A stretch of DNA of 64,000 nucleotides from Metabacillus sediminilitoris. GTDB taxonomy: Bacteria; Bacillota; Bacilli; Bacillales; Bacillaceae. The notes beneath the pieces are model-generated. The model did no database searches. It was not told the DNA's origin and saw only the letters and a list, made by a program, of their open reading frames with translations. This document shows, piece after piece, positions 52,526 through 61,324 of this stretch. The DNA is taken from assembly GCF_009720625.1 (NCBI RefSeq), contig NZ_CP046266.1, forward strand, positions 317,501 through 381,500, written 5' to 3'. Numbering within the stretch: position 1 is the first letter of the stretch; the number at the start of each line of letters is the position of its first letter. The position numbers were made by a program, and so were the translations under genes.

Positions 52526-53180
52526 CTAAAAATGCTCCTTTCGTTCAGGAATTCTAAATTAACATGCTTTTATAAATAGAAGTTTGGATATGACGAATAA
52601 TGAACGACTAATAAGAACTCTTTAAGAAGCAAACACTCTTTTACCCTTACTCTTTTATTAAAATCTAATGCTATTTGATTAATTTAGTCAACATAGGGTA
52701 AATCATTGAAATTATAGACAAGAAATGCTCAATTTCCCTATTATAATTGAGTTTGGTAACGGTTACTCTGAAAGATGAAACCCCTGCCATGATTTGAGAA
52801 ATGAATCTTAGGTACTAGTAGATATTGAATTGTTACAAAAAGTAGTTAGATTGGATTAAATAGTGTAATAATCTTAATTTTTGTACTACAATTCCTTCCA
52901 ATTACTCGTTGATTCTAAGTTATTTAGTTACGGAGTGATATAATGAAGAGTTATTAAATTGTTAACTTGAGGCTATAGAATAAAAAGCGGATTGTCCGGC
53001 AGCGATGTATTAAAAATGCATACATCCGCTATCTATTGTAGGTTAAATATAGTGACAGGCAGTCAACACACGCCTGAGGCAGTTGCAAAGATTGACTTAA
53101 GAAAGACTTAAGATAAACTGAATAATGTGGCGCCTGTTGCTTTAGATGACAGGGACTATTTTTAAAATAGGAGGTCAAAA
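52526..53180. other. gene-free stretch with small signals
   Basis: At 52753-52768 TTGGTAACGGTTACTC matches the cre consensus at 14 of 16 positions. At 52983-53033 AGCGGAT and ATCCGCT enclose a smaller GATGTA/TACATC stem. Around 53070-53160 a short frame reads PEAVAKIDLRK, a stop, then DKLNNVAPVALDDRDYF, perhaps a remnant of a gene I cannot name. I see no complete gene here. Confidence 0.4.
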
Positions 53181-53678
53181 ATGGATAATAATGATATATT
53201 AATTCGATTGAGATATGCGTTGGAAATAAAAAATAAAGAAATGGCAGAGATATTTAAACTTGGTGGGGTGGATTTATCAGTACCAGAGGTGGTAAAGATA
53301 CTCATAAAGTCAGATGCTGATGTAGAAGAGAATGACAATCAAATACAATGTAATAACAGTATGCTAGATTCATTTTTAAATGGCCTTATTATTTACAAAA
53401 GAGGGAAACAAGAGCCTAAACCAGGACAGCCTGATACACCGGAACCATCCGAAAAGAAAAGTACAAACGTTAATAATCTCCTCTTAAAGAAAGTCAAAAT
53501 AGCACTGACATTAACGACAGAGGATATGCTGGATATATTTGGAAACGCGGGAATAACGGTAACAAAAGGAGAACTTGGAGCCTTATTAAGAAAAGAAGGA
53601 CATAAGAATTATAAAGAGTGCGGAGATAAATTCGCCAGAAACTTCTTAAAAGGACTAGCTATCAAATACAGGGGATAA
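53181..53678 (+). CDS. DUF1456 family protein (YehS-like)
   Basis: A 165-residue protein with two copies of the DUF1456 helical unit, as in E. coli YehS. Repeat 1 is NNDILIRLRYALEIKNKEMAE with SMLDSFLNGLIIYKRGK; repeat 2 is NNLLLKKVKIALTLTTEDMLD with HKNYKECGDKFARNFLKGLA. A Pro-rich linker (PKPGQPDTPEPSE) joins them. Function is unknown. The ribosome site AGGAGG is strong, and the stop overlaps the start of the next gene by one base, so the two products are probably made together. Confidence 0.88.
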   Translation: MDNNDILIRLRYALEIKNKEMAEIFKLGGVDLSVPEVVKILIKSDADVEENDNQIQCNNSMLDSFLNGLIIYKRGKQEPKPGQPDTPEPSEKKSTNVNNLLLKKVKIALTLTTEDMLDIFGNAGITVTKGELGALLRKEGHKNYKECGDKFARNFLKGLAIKYRG

Positions 53679-54415
53679 TGGCATTAAAGGATTCTACAGG
53701 TGATGACATGATATATACTTACTCAGGTAAGACAATACGTTTTGAGATCAAGTACAAAAACCGAACCTCCATAGGAATTTCGATAGATAACTATGGAAAT
53801 ATTGAAGTTCAGGCCCCAAAAGGAACACCTGATGAAAGTGTCCTTCGGATGTTAGAGGTAAATTGGGATCTTATTCAGAAAAAAGTAAAAGAAATGAAGG
53901 ATAGACTGCATGGACCACAGAAAAAGGTATATGAGAATGGTGAAAGCTTTCTTTATTTAGGAAACACCTATCCCATAATCATCTTCCAAGATATAAATAT
54001 AAAGCAAGACCATGTTGTGTTTGAAGAGAAAAAGCTCCATATAAATGTGAAGCAGATTGATGATGAAAAAATAAAACAATCATTGAAGAGATTTTATTAT
54101 CAGCAATGTAAGGCTTTAGTAGAGGAAAGGATCTCCTCCTATCAAAGTAACTTTAAAACAAAACCACGTTCAATACGTATTTCAGATAGCAAAACTACAT
54201 GGGGAACCTGTGATTCAAACCTCCAATTAACATTTAATTGGAGGTTAGCAATGGCACCACTTGAGGTAATTGACTATGTAGTTGTTCACGAAATGTGTCA
54301 CATGGTCCATCTAAATCACGACCGCTCCTTCTGGCGTCTTGTTGGGAAAATCATGCCTGACTATAAGGAAAAAGAACACTGGCTGGCTTTATCGAACTGG
54401 AAAATGACTGTTTAG
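53678..54415 (+). CDS. YgjP-like metallopeptidase domain protein (DUF45)
   Basis: A 245-residue zinc-dependent protein of the YgjP/WrpA (DUF45, M48-like) group. The metal site is complete: His204-Glu205-Met-Cys-His208 followed by His214 in HLNH; the preceding TWGTCDSNLQLTFNWRL is the family signature. No signal peptide or membrane span is seen, so it should be cytoplasmic. It starts by a TAATG overlap with the DUF1456 gene; a second ATG ten codons later is an alternative. Substrate unknown. Confidence 0.88.
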   Translation: MALKDSTGDDMIYTYSGKTIRFEIKYKNRTSIGISIDNYGNIEVQAPKGTPDESVLRMLEVNWDLIQKKVKEMKDRLHGPQKKVYENGESFLYLGNTYPIIIFQDINIKQDHVVFEEKKLHINVKQIDDEKIKQSLKRFYYQQCKALVEERISSYQSNFKTKPRSIRISDSKTTWGTCDSNLQLTFNWRLAMAPLEVIDYVVVHEMCHMVHLNHDRSFWRLVGKIMPDYKEKEHWLALSNWKMTV

Positions 54416-54522
54416 GGGTCTTTGACAGTTGTAAATAAAAAATTTACAAAAACTTGAATGATCGAGAGAACTTTTGATAAAGTATGAGGAAACCGGTCAG
54501 TATGGAGGGGGTTAGCGAGGAA

Positions 54523-55113
54523 ATGGATACAAAAGCGCTGTTAATCGAAATCGCAACAACTCTTTTCCAGCAAAAAGGATATAAGGGTGTAGGATTAAAT
54601 GAAATTTTAAAAGAATGTAAGATAACAAAAGGTTCACTTTATCATCATTTTCCGAATGGAAAAGAAGAATTACTCATTGCTTGTCTTCAGTCGATGGAAA
54701 AAGCGATTACTACTGACATCGAGGACATCTTCAAACGACATCAAACGACTCAAGAGGCCCTGCATGTGATGATTGAGAAATTAGTCGCTGACTTTGAACG
54801 GGAAGGTACGATTATTGGTTATACATTTAGCAGCATGGTTAGCGAAATGGCGTCACTAAGTGAACCAGTCCGATATGCTTGTTCTAGCTTATACACAAAG
54901 ATTCAAGGGATTTATTCGAACAAGTTAGTGGAGGATGGATTTTCGAAAGAAGCGGCTCAATCGATTGCACTCATGATGACGGCTTCTATTGAAGGTGCAA
55001 TGATGCTGTGTTTAACACAAAAAGCTAGTGATCCATTAAAAACGATTTCCCATCTATTACCAAAGATTATTGCAGACGAAAATCATACAAAAAGGATTGT
55101 AACTGCTGACTAA
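54523..55113 (+). CDS. TetR family regulator (LmrA/YxaF-like)
   Basis: A 196-residue repressor with the N-terminal TetR helix-turn-helix (GLNEILKECKITKGSLYHHF) and the LmrA/YxaF-type sequence PNGKEELLIA just after it. The C-terminal ligand-binding part is helical. Family members control drug exporters or quercetin dioxygenases in B. subtilis; here no such gene is adjacent, and its targets are unknown. I start at MDTKALL; upstream ATG codons at 54484 and 54499 would lengthen the N-terminus beyond the family norm. GGAGGGGG lies 11 bases before. Confidence 0.85.
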   Translation: MDTKALLIEIATTLFQQKGYKGVGLNEILKECKITKGSLYHHFPNGKEELLIACLQSMEKAITTDIEDIFKRHQTTQEALHVMIEKLVADFEREGTIIGYTFSSMVSEMASLSEPVRYACSSLYTKIQGIYSNKLVEDGFSKEAAQSIALMMTASIEGAMMLCLTQKASDPLKTISHLLPKIIADENHTKRIVTAD

Positions 55114-55170
55114 TAATCTTTTTCCTACATAATGAAACGACTGTATAATCCTTTTTGAAAAATAGAACAG

Positions 55171-55216
55171 AAAGAACTCATTTTTAGCTAAGATTACTAA
55201 AAACGAGTTCTTTTAT
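55171..55216 (+). terminator. terminator after the TetR gene
   Basis: AAAGAACTC-ATTTTTAG pairs with CTAAAAA-CGAGTTCTTT and runs into TTTATTT; probably active in both directions. Confidence 0.85.
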
Positions 55217-55262
55217 TTGTATTAAAATCAATACTTCTAGGATACCTTGTACACTACAATCC

Positions 55263-55376
55263 CTAATCAGATTTTAAGAGCTCTTTGAGAAGCGCAAATT
55301 GCTCATCTCTAATTAGAAGACTACTGTCTTTAAATGAACGAAATTGGCTAAATCCTAAAATGGATGGGGGATTGTT
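55263..55376 (-). pseudogene. possible C-terminal gene remnant
   Basis: On the minus strand an open frame reads SILGFSQFRSFKDSSLLIRD then EQFALLKELLKSD and a stop. Codon use looks like coding DNA, but there is no start, and the upstream part is missing. I do not recognise the family. It could be chance. Confidence 0.3.
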
Positions 55377-55396
55377 TTGATATTACAGATGATAGT

Positions 55397-55417
55397 TTCA
55401 ATTGAAAATCAATTGAA
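55397..55417. promoter_or_regulatory. palindrome upstream of the M20 gene
   Basis: TTCAATTGA-AAA-TCAATTGAA is a perfect inverted repeat of two 9-mers about 120 bases before the amidohydrolase start, in AT-rich DNA; an operator is plausible. Confidence 0.4.
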
Positions 55418-55536
55418 TCAAAATAAAAGGTTTTTTATAAAATTTTATGTATAATTATAATATATATTTATATTAGATTCGGCAAATGAAATAGTAAAAA
55501 TTAGCTTGTAACTATTAGTTTAAGGGGGATAGATAC

Positions 55537-56652
55537 ATGGACAAGAAAAATCTAGAATTAGCCATACAATTGCGTCATGAATTGCATCAGCATCCTGAAC
55601 TATCGAATCTAGAAGTTTGGACAAAACAGCATTTAATTGATTTTCTTAGAACGCATACAAAGTTGGAAATCGTCGATAAAGGTCTTTGGTTCTATGCGAT
55701 CTATCGTGCAGGTGAGGACAAGAAAAACATAGCTTTCCGCGCTGATTTCGATGCTCTTCCAATGCAGGAAAAAATTGATATCCCACACGCTTCCCAGTTC
55801 CCCGGAATTTCTCACAAATGTGGACATGATGGTCACTCTGCTTCACTTGCAGGATTTGCACTGGAAATCGACCAGAATGGCGCCGATAAAAACATCTTTT
55901 TTCTTTTCCAACACGCAGAGGAAACAGGAGATGGAGCTGCACAGTGTGCCTCTTTTATTAAAGAACAAAACATCGAAGAAATTTTTGCTTACCATAACAT
56001 GAGCGGTTTGGCTTTCAATTCGGTTAACGTAATCAATGGAACAGCTCACTGTGCCTCAAGGGGTATGACGATCCATATGGAAGGTTCACCAGCTCATGCT
56101 AGCCAACCGGAGGATGGGGTAAACCCAGCTTTCGCTATTGCTAAAATCATTAATGCTATTCCTGAGCTCACCTCTCCGAAGAAAAATAAGGGTGTAGTAC
56201 TTTGTACAGTTGTTCAAGTAGATATCGGCGAAAGAGCATTTGGTGTATCAGCCAGCAAAGGTGACTTGCTCTTAACGATCCGTGCTCTATATGAAGAGGA
56301 ATTGGATAAACTTCAGAAAAACCTTGAAGATCTTGCCAAGGATCAAGCGGATAAGTATGGGTTAAAGGTAACCTTTACCTACAATGATGTTTTTCCTGAA
56401 ACAGTAAACCATAAAGAGAGCTCTGATAAGTTCCGCCAAGTTTGTGAGGCAAAGGGGATTCCGCTAGTTGAAATGAAAGAGGCATTCCGTGGCTCAGAGG
56501 ATTATGGTCACTATTTGAAGCTGACTAAGGGTGCAATGTGCTACATTGGGAATGGCGAAGATTATCCTCACGTACATACCTTTGAGTATGATTTTCGCGA
56601 TGACATCATCGAAACAGCTGTTGAGCTTTTTAAAGGACTAGCTGAACTATAA
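55537..56652 (+). CDS. M20 family amidohydrolase
   Basis: A 371-residue M20D-type peptidase or amidohydrolase, the group that includes N-acyl-amino-acid hydrolases. The N-terminus has LRHELHQHPELSNLE, then RADFDALPMQE, the metal-ligand block HKCGHDGHSA near 92, QHAEETGDGA with the catalytic Glu near 130, and a dimerisation domain (GSPAHASQPEDGVNP). The closing YPHVHTFEYDF supplies the last histidine. No signal peptide, so cytoplasmic. The ribosome site is AAGGGGGAT. It stands alone with its own terminator; the substrate is unknown. Confidence 0.88.
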   Translation: MDKKNLELAIQLRHELHQHPELSNLEVWTKQHLIDFLRTHTKLEIVDKGLWFYAIYRAGEDKKNIAFRADFDALPMQEKIDIPHASQFPGISHKCGHDGHSASLAGFALEIDQNGADKNIFFLFQHAEETGDGAAQCASFIKEQNIEEIFAYHNMSGLAFNSVNVINGTAHCASRGMTIHMEGSPAHASQPEDGVNPAFAIAKIINAIPELTSPKKNKGVVLCTVVQVDIGERAFGVSASKGDLLLTIRALYEEELDKLQKNLEDLAKDQADKYGLKVTFTYNDVFPETVNHKESSDKFRQVCEAKGIPLVEMKEAFRGSEDYGHYLKLTKGAMCYIGNGEDYPHVHTFEYDFRDDIIETAVELFKGLAEL

Positions 56653-56698
56653 ACCATTTATTCAAAAGATAACTGTTAGAAAAGAGTATACAAAAAAA

Positions 56699-56727
56699 CT
56701 GTCTCCTTTATGTGAGGCAGCTTTTTT
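56699..56727 (+). terminator. terminator after the M20 gene
   Basis: CTGTCTC and GAGGCAG (one G-U) pair around CTTTATGT, flanked by seven A residues before and six T residues after, so it can work on both strands. Confidence 0.85.
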
Positions 56728-56810
56728 GCAGACTATAGATACATATAGTTATTTCTAAACTACACAAGCCTCCGCAAAAGGAGTAGTTTACATGAGGGAT
56801 ATATTAATCA

Positions 56811-57245
56811 TTATTTCCGTTCCTTCAGTTTAAGGTGCAATTGATTCAACTGCTTCAATAGCTGTTCGTATTCTTCGAGTTCAATCTTACATGCTAAGAT
56901 TTCTTCACTAACTTTTTTTGTAATGGGCTGTTTTTCATCATTGGCTTTCTTTTGTAGGTAGATATAAACTTTTCTTACATCAACCGTTGATCTTTCTTTT
57001 CGCAGCCAGCCGTTTGCTTCCATTCGTACTATCATCGGTGTTAATGTCCCTGTACCTAAATTTAATGTTTCACCAAGTTCTTTTAAGGTTACACCATCCT
57101 TTTCCCAGAGTGCTAAAAGAACAAGGTATTGAGGGTATGTTAAACCAAATGGGTGAAGTACGGCCGTATATAATTTAGTGAACTCACTTGAAGTTTCATA
57201 GATGGCAAAGCATAGCTGTTTTTTTAGTGTCATGAAGTCTTCCAT
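56811..57245 (-). CDS. MarR family redox regulator (OhrR-like)
   Basis: A 144-residue winged-helix protein resembling OhrR. The sensor cysteine is present in KKQLCFAIYE (Cys12, equivalent to Cys15 of B. subtilis OhrR), followed by LTYPQYLVLLALWE, the DNA-reading TLKELGETLNLGTGTLTPMIVRM and the wing. OhrR-type repressors are inactivated by organic peroxides. The neighbour, 76 bases upstream on the same strand, encodes a glutathione-peroxidase-type enzyme rather than Ohr, which is an unusual pairing. The ATG after AAAGGTG is preferred over a GTG three codons earlier. Confidence 0.88.
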   Translation of the reverse strand: MEDFMTLKKQLCFAIYETSSEFTKLYTAVLHPFGLTYPQYLVLLALWEKDGVTLKELGETLNLGTGTLTPMIVRMEANGWLRKERSTVDVRKVYIYLQKKANDEKQPITKKVSEEILACKIELEEYEQLLKQLNQLHLKLKERK

Positions 57246-57321
57246 AATTTTCACCTTTCATCTGGGCATAGGTTATTAAAAATAATAACTCGCACTATTC
57301 AATGATTACAAGAAGAAAAGG

Positions 57322-57801
57322 TTACGAAAATAGTTTTATGACATCTTCCTCAATCTTACTAGGTTCAGTAGTTGGTGCATAGCGCTCTACAACCTGTCCT
57401 TGGCTGTCTATAAGGAATTTTGTGAAATTCCATTTGATATTTTTTAATAGGACGCCTTTTTTCTGTTCTTTTAAAAATGTAAATAATGGATCTGCATTTT
57501 CACCATTCACATCAATTTTTGCAAAAATAGGGAATGTTACACCATAATTTAATTGGCAAAACTCAGTAGTTTCTTCAATATTTTCAAATTCTTGATTGTT
57601 AAATTGATCACAGGGAAATCCTAAAATCTCCAGTCCTTGTTCTTTATATTTATAATATAATTCCTGAAGTCCTTCAAATTGAGGAGTCAAACCACATTTA
57701 CTTGCTGTATTCACGATGATTAATGGCTTGCCTTCATAATCCCTTAAGGATTTCTGCTGGCCATTTGTCATTTTTACAGTAAAATCATACACAGTTTTCA
57801 T
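57322..57801 (-). CDS. glutathione peroxidase-family (thiol peroxidase) protein
   Basis: A 159-residue enzyme of the GPx family, as in B. subtilis BsaA. It has the peroxidatic Cys36 in NTASKCGLT, a second cysteine (Cys64) in LGFPCDQF, the Gln and the Trp of the catalytic tetrad (KWNFTKFL), and no selenocysteine codon. It reduces hydroperoxides, in bacteria mostly with thioredoxin. Its upstream region carries a perfect palindrome suited to the OhrR-like regulator encoded just downstream. The ribosome site is AAGGAGG. Confidence 0.92.
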   Translation of the reverse strand: MKTVYDFTVKMTNGQQKSLRDYEGKPLIIVNTASKCGLTPQFEGLQELYYKYKEQGLEILGFPCDQFNNQEFENIEETTEFCQLNYGVTFPIFAKIDVNGENADPLFTFLKEQKKGVLLKNIKWNFTKFLIDSQGQVVERYAPTTEPSKIEEDVIKLFS

Positions 57802-57847
57802 TATTTGTTCCTCCTTGTAACTTTCGTTTTAAAATTTCATAGACCTT

Positions 57848-57871
57848 ATATAAATCGTACACGATTTATAT
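57848..57871 (-). promoter_or_regulatory. palindromic operator before the peroxidase gene
   Basis: ATATAAATCG-TACA-CGATTTATAT is a perfect inverted repeat of two 10-mers, ending about 47 bases before the peroxidase start. MarR-family operators are AT-rich palindromes of this size, and the gene for such a regulator lies just beyond the peroxidase. Confidence 0.65.
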
Positions 57872-58053
57872 ACTCTTAACAAGTAAAAGATCTTAAGGAA
57901 GAAAAACAACATGAATCTTAGCCATCCAAGAAAATTTAAAAGGCATTTTACTAGTCCTTCTAACGATTGCTAGAATAAAGTGATAAGATTTCCAAATTAT
58001 TTGCAGGGTGATCCTCTTTTTTGTCGAAACATTGTTTGAAGGGAGATAATCTT

Positions 58054-58560
58054 ATGGTAAAGGTTAAAGAGGTAAAAATTGATGGCGAGAGTATCTATAT
58101 ATTTAATAGTGCGATCTATATCTTTGAGTCAAGTACGGGATTTACCTTAGAATTAGATATCATCGTCAGTGAGATTGTTGAAAGAAAATATAGAGGTGAG
58201 GAAAACCTAATCTTAGAAATCGAATTACATGATGGTAGAGTGATAAATACAATTATGCATCAAAAAAGCTTACAGGGAGGATTACCACAGCTAAACTTAT
58301 ATTGTGAGCTAAATGATATGGATGACTATCAAGATTTTCATTATGTGAACGAAAACGATTTAGTGTTTCCTAACGTAGAAGAAGGCATCACGTTAGAAGA
58401 AATAAGAAAATATGAAATGCCTAATGAAAAGGTGAAATTGACATTAACTTTACCAATCGACCAGACTGAATGGCTAAGTAAAAAAAATGGACGGGATTTA
58501 TCTGGAATTTTTAAAGAGGTTATATATGATTATTGGAGAAAACACCATATTGGATCCTAA
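58054..58560 (+). CDS. hypothetical protein
   Basis: A 168-residue soluble protein I do not recognise. The first two thirds alternate hydrophobic and charged residues as expected for beta strands (ESIYIFNSAIYIFESSTGFTLELDI), with an acidic DMDDYQDF turn; the last third looks helical (FKEVIYDYWRKHH). No cysteines that would suggest metal binding and no membrane span. It starts at an ATG 8 bases after GAAGGGAG; an in-frame TTG upstream is less likely. It stands alone between the peroxidase gene and a bidirectional terminator. Confidence 0.7.
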   Translation: MVKVKEVKIDGESIYIFNSAIYIFESSTGFTLELDIIVSEIVERKYRGEENLILEIELHDGRVINTIMHQKSLQGGLPQLNLYCELNDMDDYQDFHYVNENDLVFPNVEEGITLEEIRKYEMPNEKVKLTLTLPIDQTEWLSKKNGRDLSGIFKEVIYDYWRKHHIGS

Positions 58561-58627
58561 TTATTAAGAATGTCGATAGTTAATAATAGATTTTTAGATT
58601 AACAGACTATCACGTAACAATAAATTT

Positions 58628-58680
58628 AAAAAGGTCAGTCCACACTGTATAAATTAAATCAGTGAAGAAATGACCTTTTT
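58628..58680. terminator. bidirectional terminator
   Basis: AAAAAGGTCA and TGACCTTTTT form a perfect 10-bp outer stem with a smaller CACTG/CAGTG inside. It lies between convergent genes. Confidence 0.88.
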
Positions 58681-58686
58681 AGTATT

Positions 58687-59676
58687 TTATAACTCTACTT
58701 TGGACCCCACGCCAGCTTTCATCGCTTTTTCATAAACTGCAGCAGCTACAGCCATATCGAAATAGGCAATTCCGACAGATTTAAAGAAAGTAATTTCCTC
58801 ATCAAGTTCACGACCCGCGATTTGACCTGAGGCCAAATCGCCTATTTCTCCATGAAGGCTCTCAAAGCTCCATCTTCCGGCATTGGCAGGAATAATAAAG
58901 TCACCTGCTTCATCCTTAACACCTTCAATTGTATCTGCAACGATTTTAGAGCACCTTAAAAGTGTCTCTTCATCCACTTCTTGCATATGAGGGAGGTAGG
59001 AGCCTACACCGTTAATATGTGTGCCTGGTTGAAGGGCACTCCCCGAAAAAACAGGTGTTTCTGAGCGAGTTGCACAGATGATGATATCTGCTTTCGAAAC
59101 AGCTTCATCTGGGTCATCACTTATCATAATTGAACCTGTATAATCCGGTTTTAGTGCTGCAATTTTTTGTGAAAAGGACGCAGCTTTTTCTCTTGTACGG
59201 TTGTACAACATGATTGTCTTAATATCGCGGATCTCTAAAACTGCTTGTAGTTGCTCTTCTGCCATTGCACCGCAGCCGATAACTGCTACAGAAGAGGCTG
59301 TTTCTTTAGCGAGATAGTTCGTTGCAATCCCACTAACTGCTCCTGTCCGTAATCTTGTTAAGTAGGAGGCGTTTATACAGGCAAGATGCTCGCCATTGTC
59401 GGTATTGCTTAATAAAATAACACCTTGTGTGGTCTTTTTCCCTATAGACGGATTATGTGGAAAGATTGTTACTACCTTTATAGCAGATATTCCTACAGGT
59501 TCCATTGCACTTGGCATGTACAGAGCAGATGCGTTTTTATCATGAAATTCAAGAACCGTACGATGTGGATTCAAAATTTCCCCATTACTGTAATAATGTA
59601 AAGCCTTTTGTAAATCTTGAATAGCATCATTCATTGAATATAAGGAGCGTATTTGTTTTTCTGATAGAATAAGCAT
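58687..59676 (-). CDS. ornithine cyclodeaminase / mu-crystallin family protein
   Basis: A 329-residue NAD(P)-dependent protein of the ornithine cyclodeaminase and mu-crystallin family. It has the substrate-binding NPHRTVLEF and YMPSAM near residue 50, LTRLRTGAVSGIATNYLA near 106, the Rossmann motif VAVIGCGAMAEEQL near 130 and ICATRSETPVF. Members include ornithine cyclodeaminases, alanine dehydrogenases and imine reductases, so the reaction is open. A transporter gene ends 53 bases upstream on the same strand, suggesting an uptake-and-degradation pair. Confidence 0.88.
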   Translation of the reverse strand: MLILSEKQIRSLYSMNDAIQDLQKALHYYSNGEILNPHRTVLEFHDKNASALYMPSAMEPVGISAIKVVTIFPHNPSIGKKTTQGVILLSNTDNGEHLACINASYLTRLRTGAVSGIATNYLAKETASSVAVIGCGAMAEEQLQAVLEIRDIKTIMLYNRTREKAASFSQKIAALKPDYTGSIMISDDPDEAVSKADIIICATRSETPVFSGSALQPGTHINGVGSYLPHMQEVDEETLLRCSKIVADTIEGVKDEAGDFIIPANAGRWSFESLHGEIGDLASGQIAGRELDEEITFFKSVGIAYFDMAVAAAVYEKAMKAGVGSKVEL

Positions 59677-59729
59677 GCTTAACCTTCTTTCAATTAATGA
59701 ATCTCTTTTGCTAGATTTCGATCGTACAA

Positions 59730-61049
59730 TTAAAGTGTCAATTCCTTATTGTCATTTTTTAGTATAACATCTATTTTATCTAATTCTTCATTATTACGAT
59801 CACGTACAGCAGCAACTGCAATTAATGAAATGATTGACGTTAAAATGATGTACAATGCTACTGGTACATAGGAATTGTTATATGCAGCGAGAAGTGCTGT
59901 TGCAACTAGCGGAGCGGTTCCACCTGCGACTGCTGCGCCAATTTGATAGCCTAATGAAATACCTGTATAACGGACATTTGATTTGAAAATTTCTGAGAAC
60001 ATTGTTCCAAGCACAGCGGTAATTGGAGCCCAAATGATACCAAGCCCAATTATGGTTGCAATAATAAGCAGAACGGCGGAATTTTGATGAAGCAGCCAAA
60101 AATAAGGGAAGGCATAAAGCGCCATTAAAATGGTTCCAGCTATATAAAGTTTTTTACGGCCGATTTTATCTGAGAGACTACCCATAACTGGGATTAAGAT
60201 GGACGTAACAATTGTTGCGACAGTAACAGCCGTTAACGTAATTGTACGTGAAAAGCCAAGTTGTGTTGTTGCATAAGAAACAATAAATGTTCCAAAAATA
60301 TAAAAGGGTGCAGTTTCAACTACTTTTGCGCCGATCGCAATCAATACTTCTTTCCAGTGAGTACGCATTGTTTCAAAAAATGGAATTTTTGCAATCTCGC
60401 CTTTTTCTTGAGCTTTTTTGAAAGAAGGTGTTTCATCAATCCCTTTACGAATCCATAAACCAAAAATGACGAGTAAGGCACTTAATATAAATGGAATGCG
60501 CCAGCCCCAAGTCATAAATGTCTCATTAGGAAGTAATGTCATGATCGACAATGCGAGCGTTCCTAGTAACATCCCAATGGTTACACCCATTTGAGGAATA
60601 CTTCCGAATAGGCCGCGCTTTTCTTTAGGAGCATATTCCACAGCAAGTAAAAGAGCTCCACCCCATTCACCGCCGAGTCCAATCCCTTGAACGAGTCGTA
60701 GAATAATAAGAAGAATTGGTGCAGCTACACCGATTGATTCATATGTAGGAAGAAATCCCATTAGGACAGTTGAGCCACCCATGAGAGAAAGTGTTAGGAC
60801 GAGCGTCTTTTTTCTTCCAATTCGATCTCCGATATGACTGAAAATAATGCCGCCAAGCGGGCGAATAAAAAAGGCTAAGGCAAAAGAAGCATAGGCTAAT
60901 AGCAAACCAATTGTTGGATCCTCACTGTGAAAAAAAACTTCATTAAACACAAGTGCAGCAACTGTCCCATACAAGAAATAGTCAAACCATTCAATTGAAC
61001 TCCCTATAAGACTAGCAATAAGTATTTTGTTTGTAGTTTTCTTTTCCAT
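59730..61049 (-). CDS. MFS metabolite:proton symporter (MHS family)
   Basis: A 439-residue major facilitator protein of the metabolite:H+ symporter group (relatives of ProP, KgtP and shikimate permeases). Twelve spans are expected. It begins ASLIGSSIEWFDYFLYGTVAALVF and has the MHS signature GGIIFSHIGDRIGRKKTLVL near 72 and GLGGEWGGALLL near 124, with a large central loop. It probably imports the substrate of the cyclodeaminase-family enzyme encoded next. Upstream, divergent, is the wreck of a PAS-domain gene that may have been its regulator. Confidence 0.88.
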   Translation of the reverse strand: MEKKTTNKILIASLIGSSIEWFDYFLYGTVAALVFNEVFFHSEDPTIGLLLAYASFALAFFIRPLGGIIFSHIGDRIGRKKTLVLTLSLMGGSTVLMGFLPTYESIGVAAPILLIILRLVQGIGLGGEWGGALLLAVEYAPKEKRGLFGSIPQMGVTIGMLLGTLALSIMTLLPNETFMTWGWRIPFILSALLVIFGLWIRKGIDETPSFKKAQEKGEIAKIPFFETMRTHWKEVLIAIGAKVVETAPFYIFGTFIVSYATTQLGFSRTITLTAVTVATIVTSILIPVMGSLSDKIGRKKLYIAGTILMALYAFPYFWLLHQNSAVLLIIATIIGLGIIWAPITAVLGTMFSEIFKSNVRYTGISLGYQIGAAVAGGTAPLVATALLAAYNNSYVPVALYIILTSIISLIAVAAVRDRNNEELDKIDVILKNDNKELTL

Positions 61050-61324
61050 TCTTTACCCCCTATATTTAAAAGATTAAAAAAGCGTTGTAACAAAATGGTC
61101 TAAAAAGATCATTCCCCTCCTAAATAGTAGATTTTGTCCTTAATTACTAACTTACATGCAAAAAATATGCCAACAAATTAAATTGTCAATAATCTTAATC
61201 TTCTTTAAATTTATTTACTTTTTAATATGAAAACTGTAAGTTTTTATTAACATAATTGTAAATATGTGTATAAAAAATAAACACTTTTGTACACTCTTAT
61301 TATTTGCAGGAAAGGATGATTCAT

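Noticed and set aside
52983..53033. AGCGGAT/ATCCGCT foldback as a terminator
   Set aside because: The loop is long and no gene ends there; on the minus strand T residues follow, but there is no visible transcript to end.
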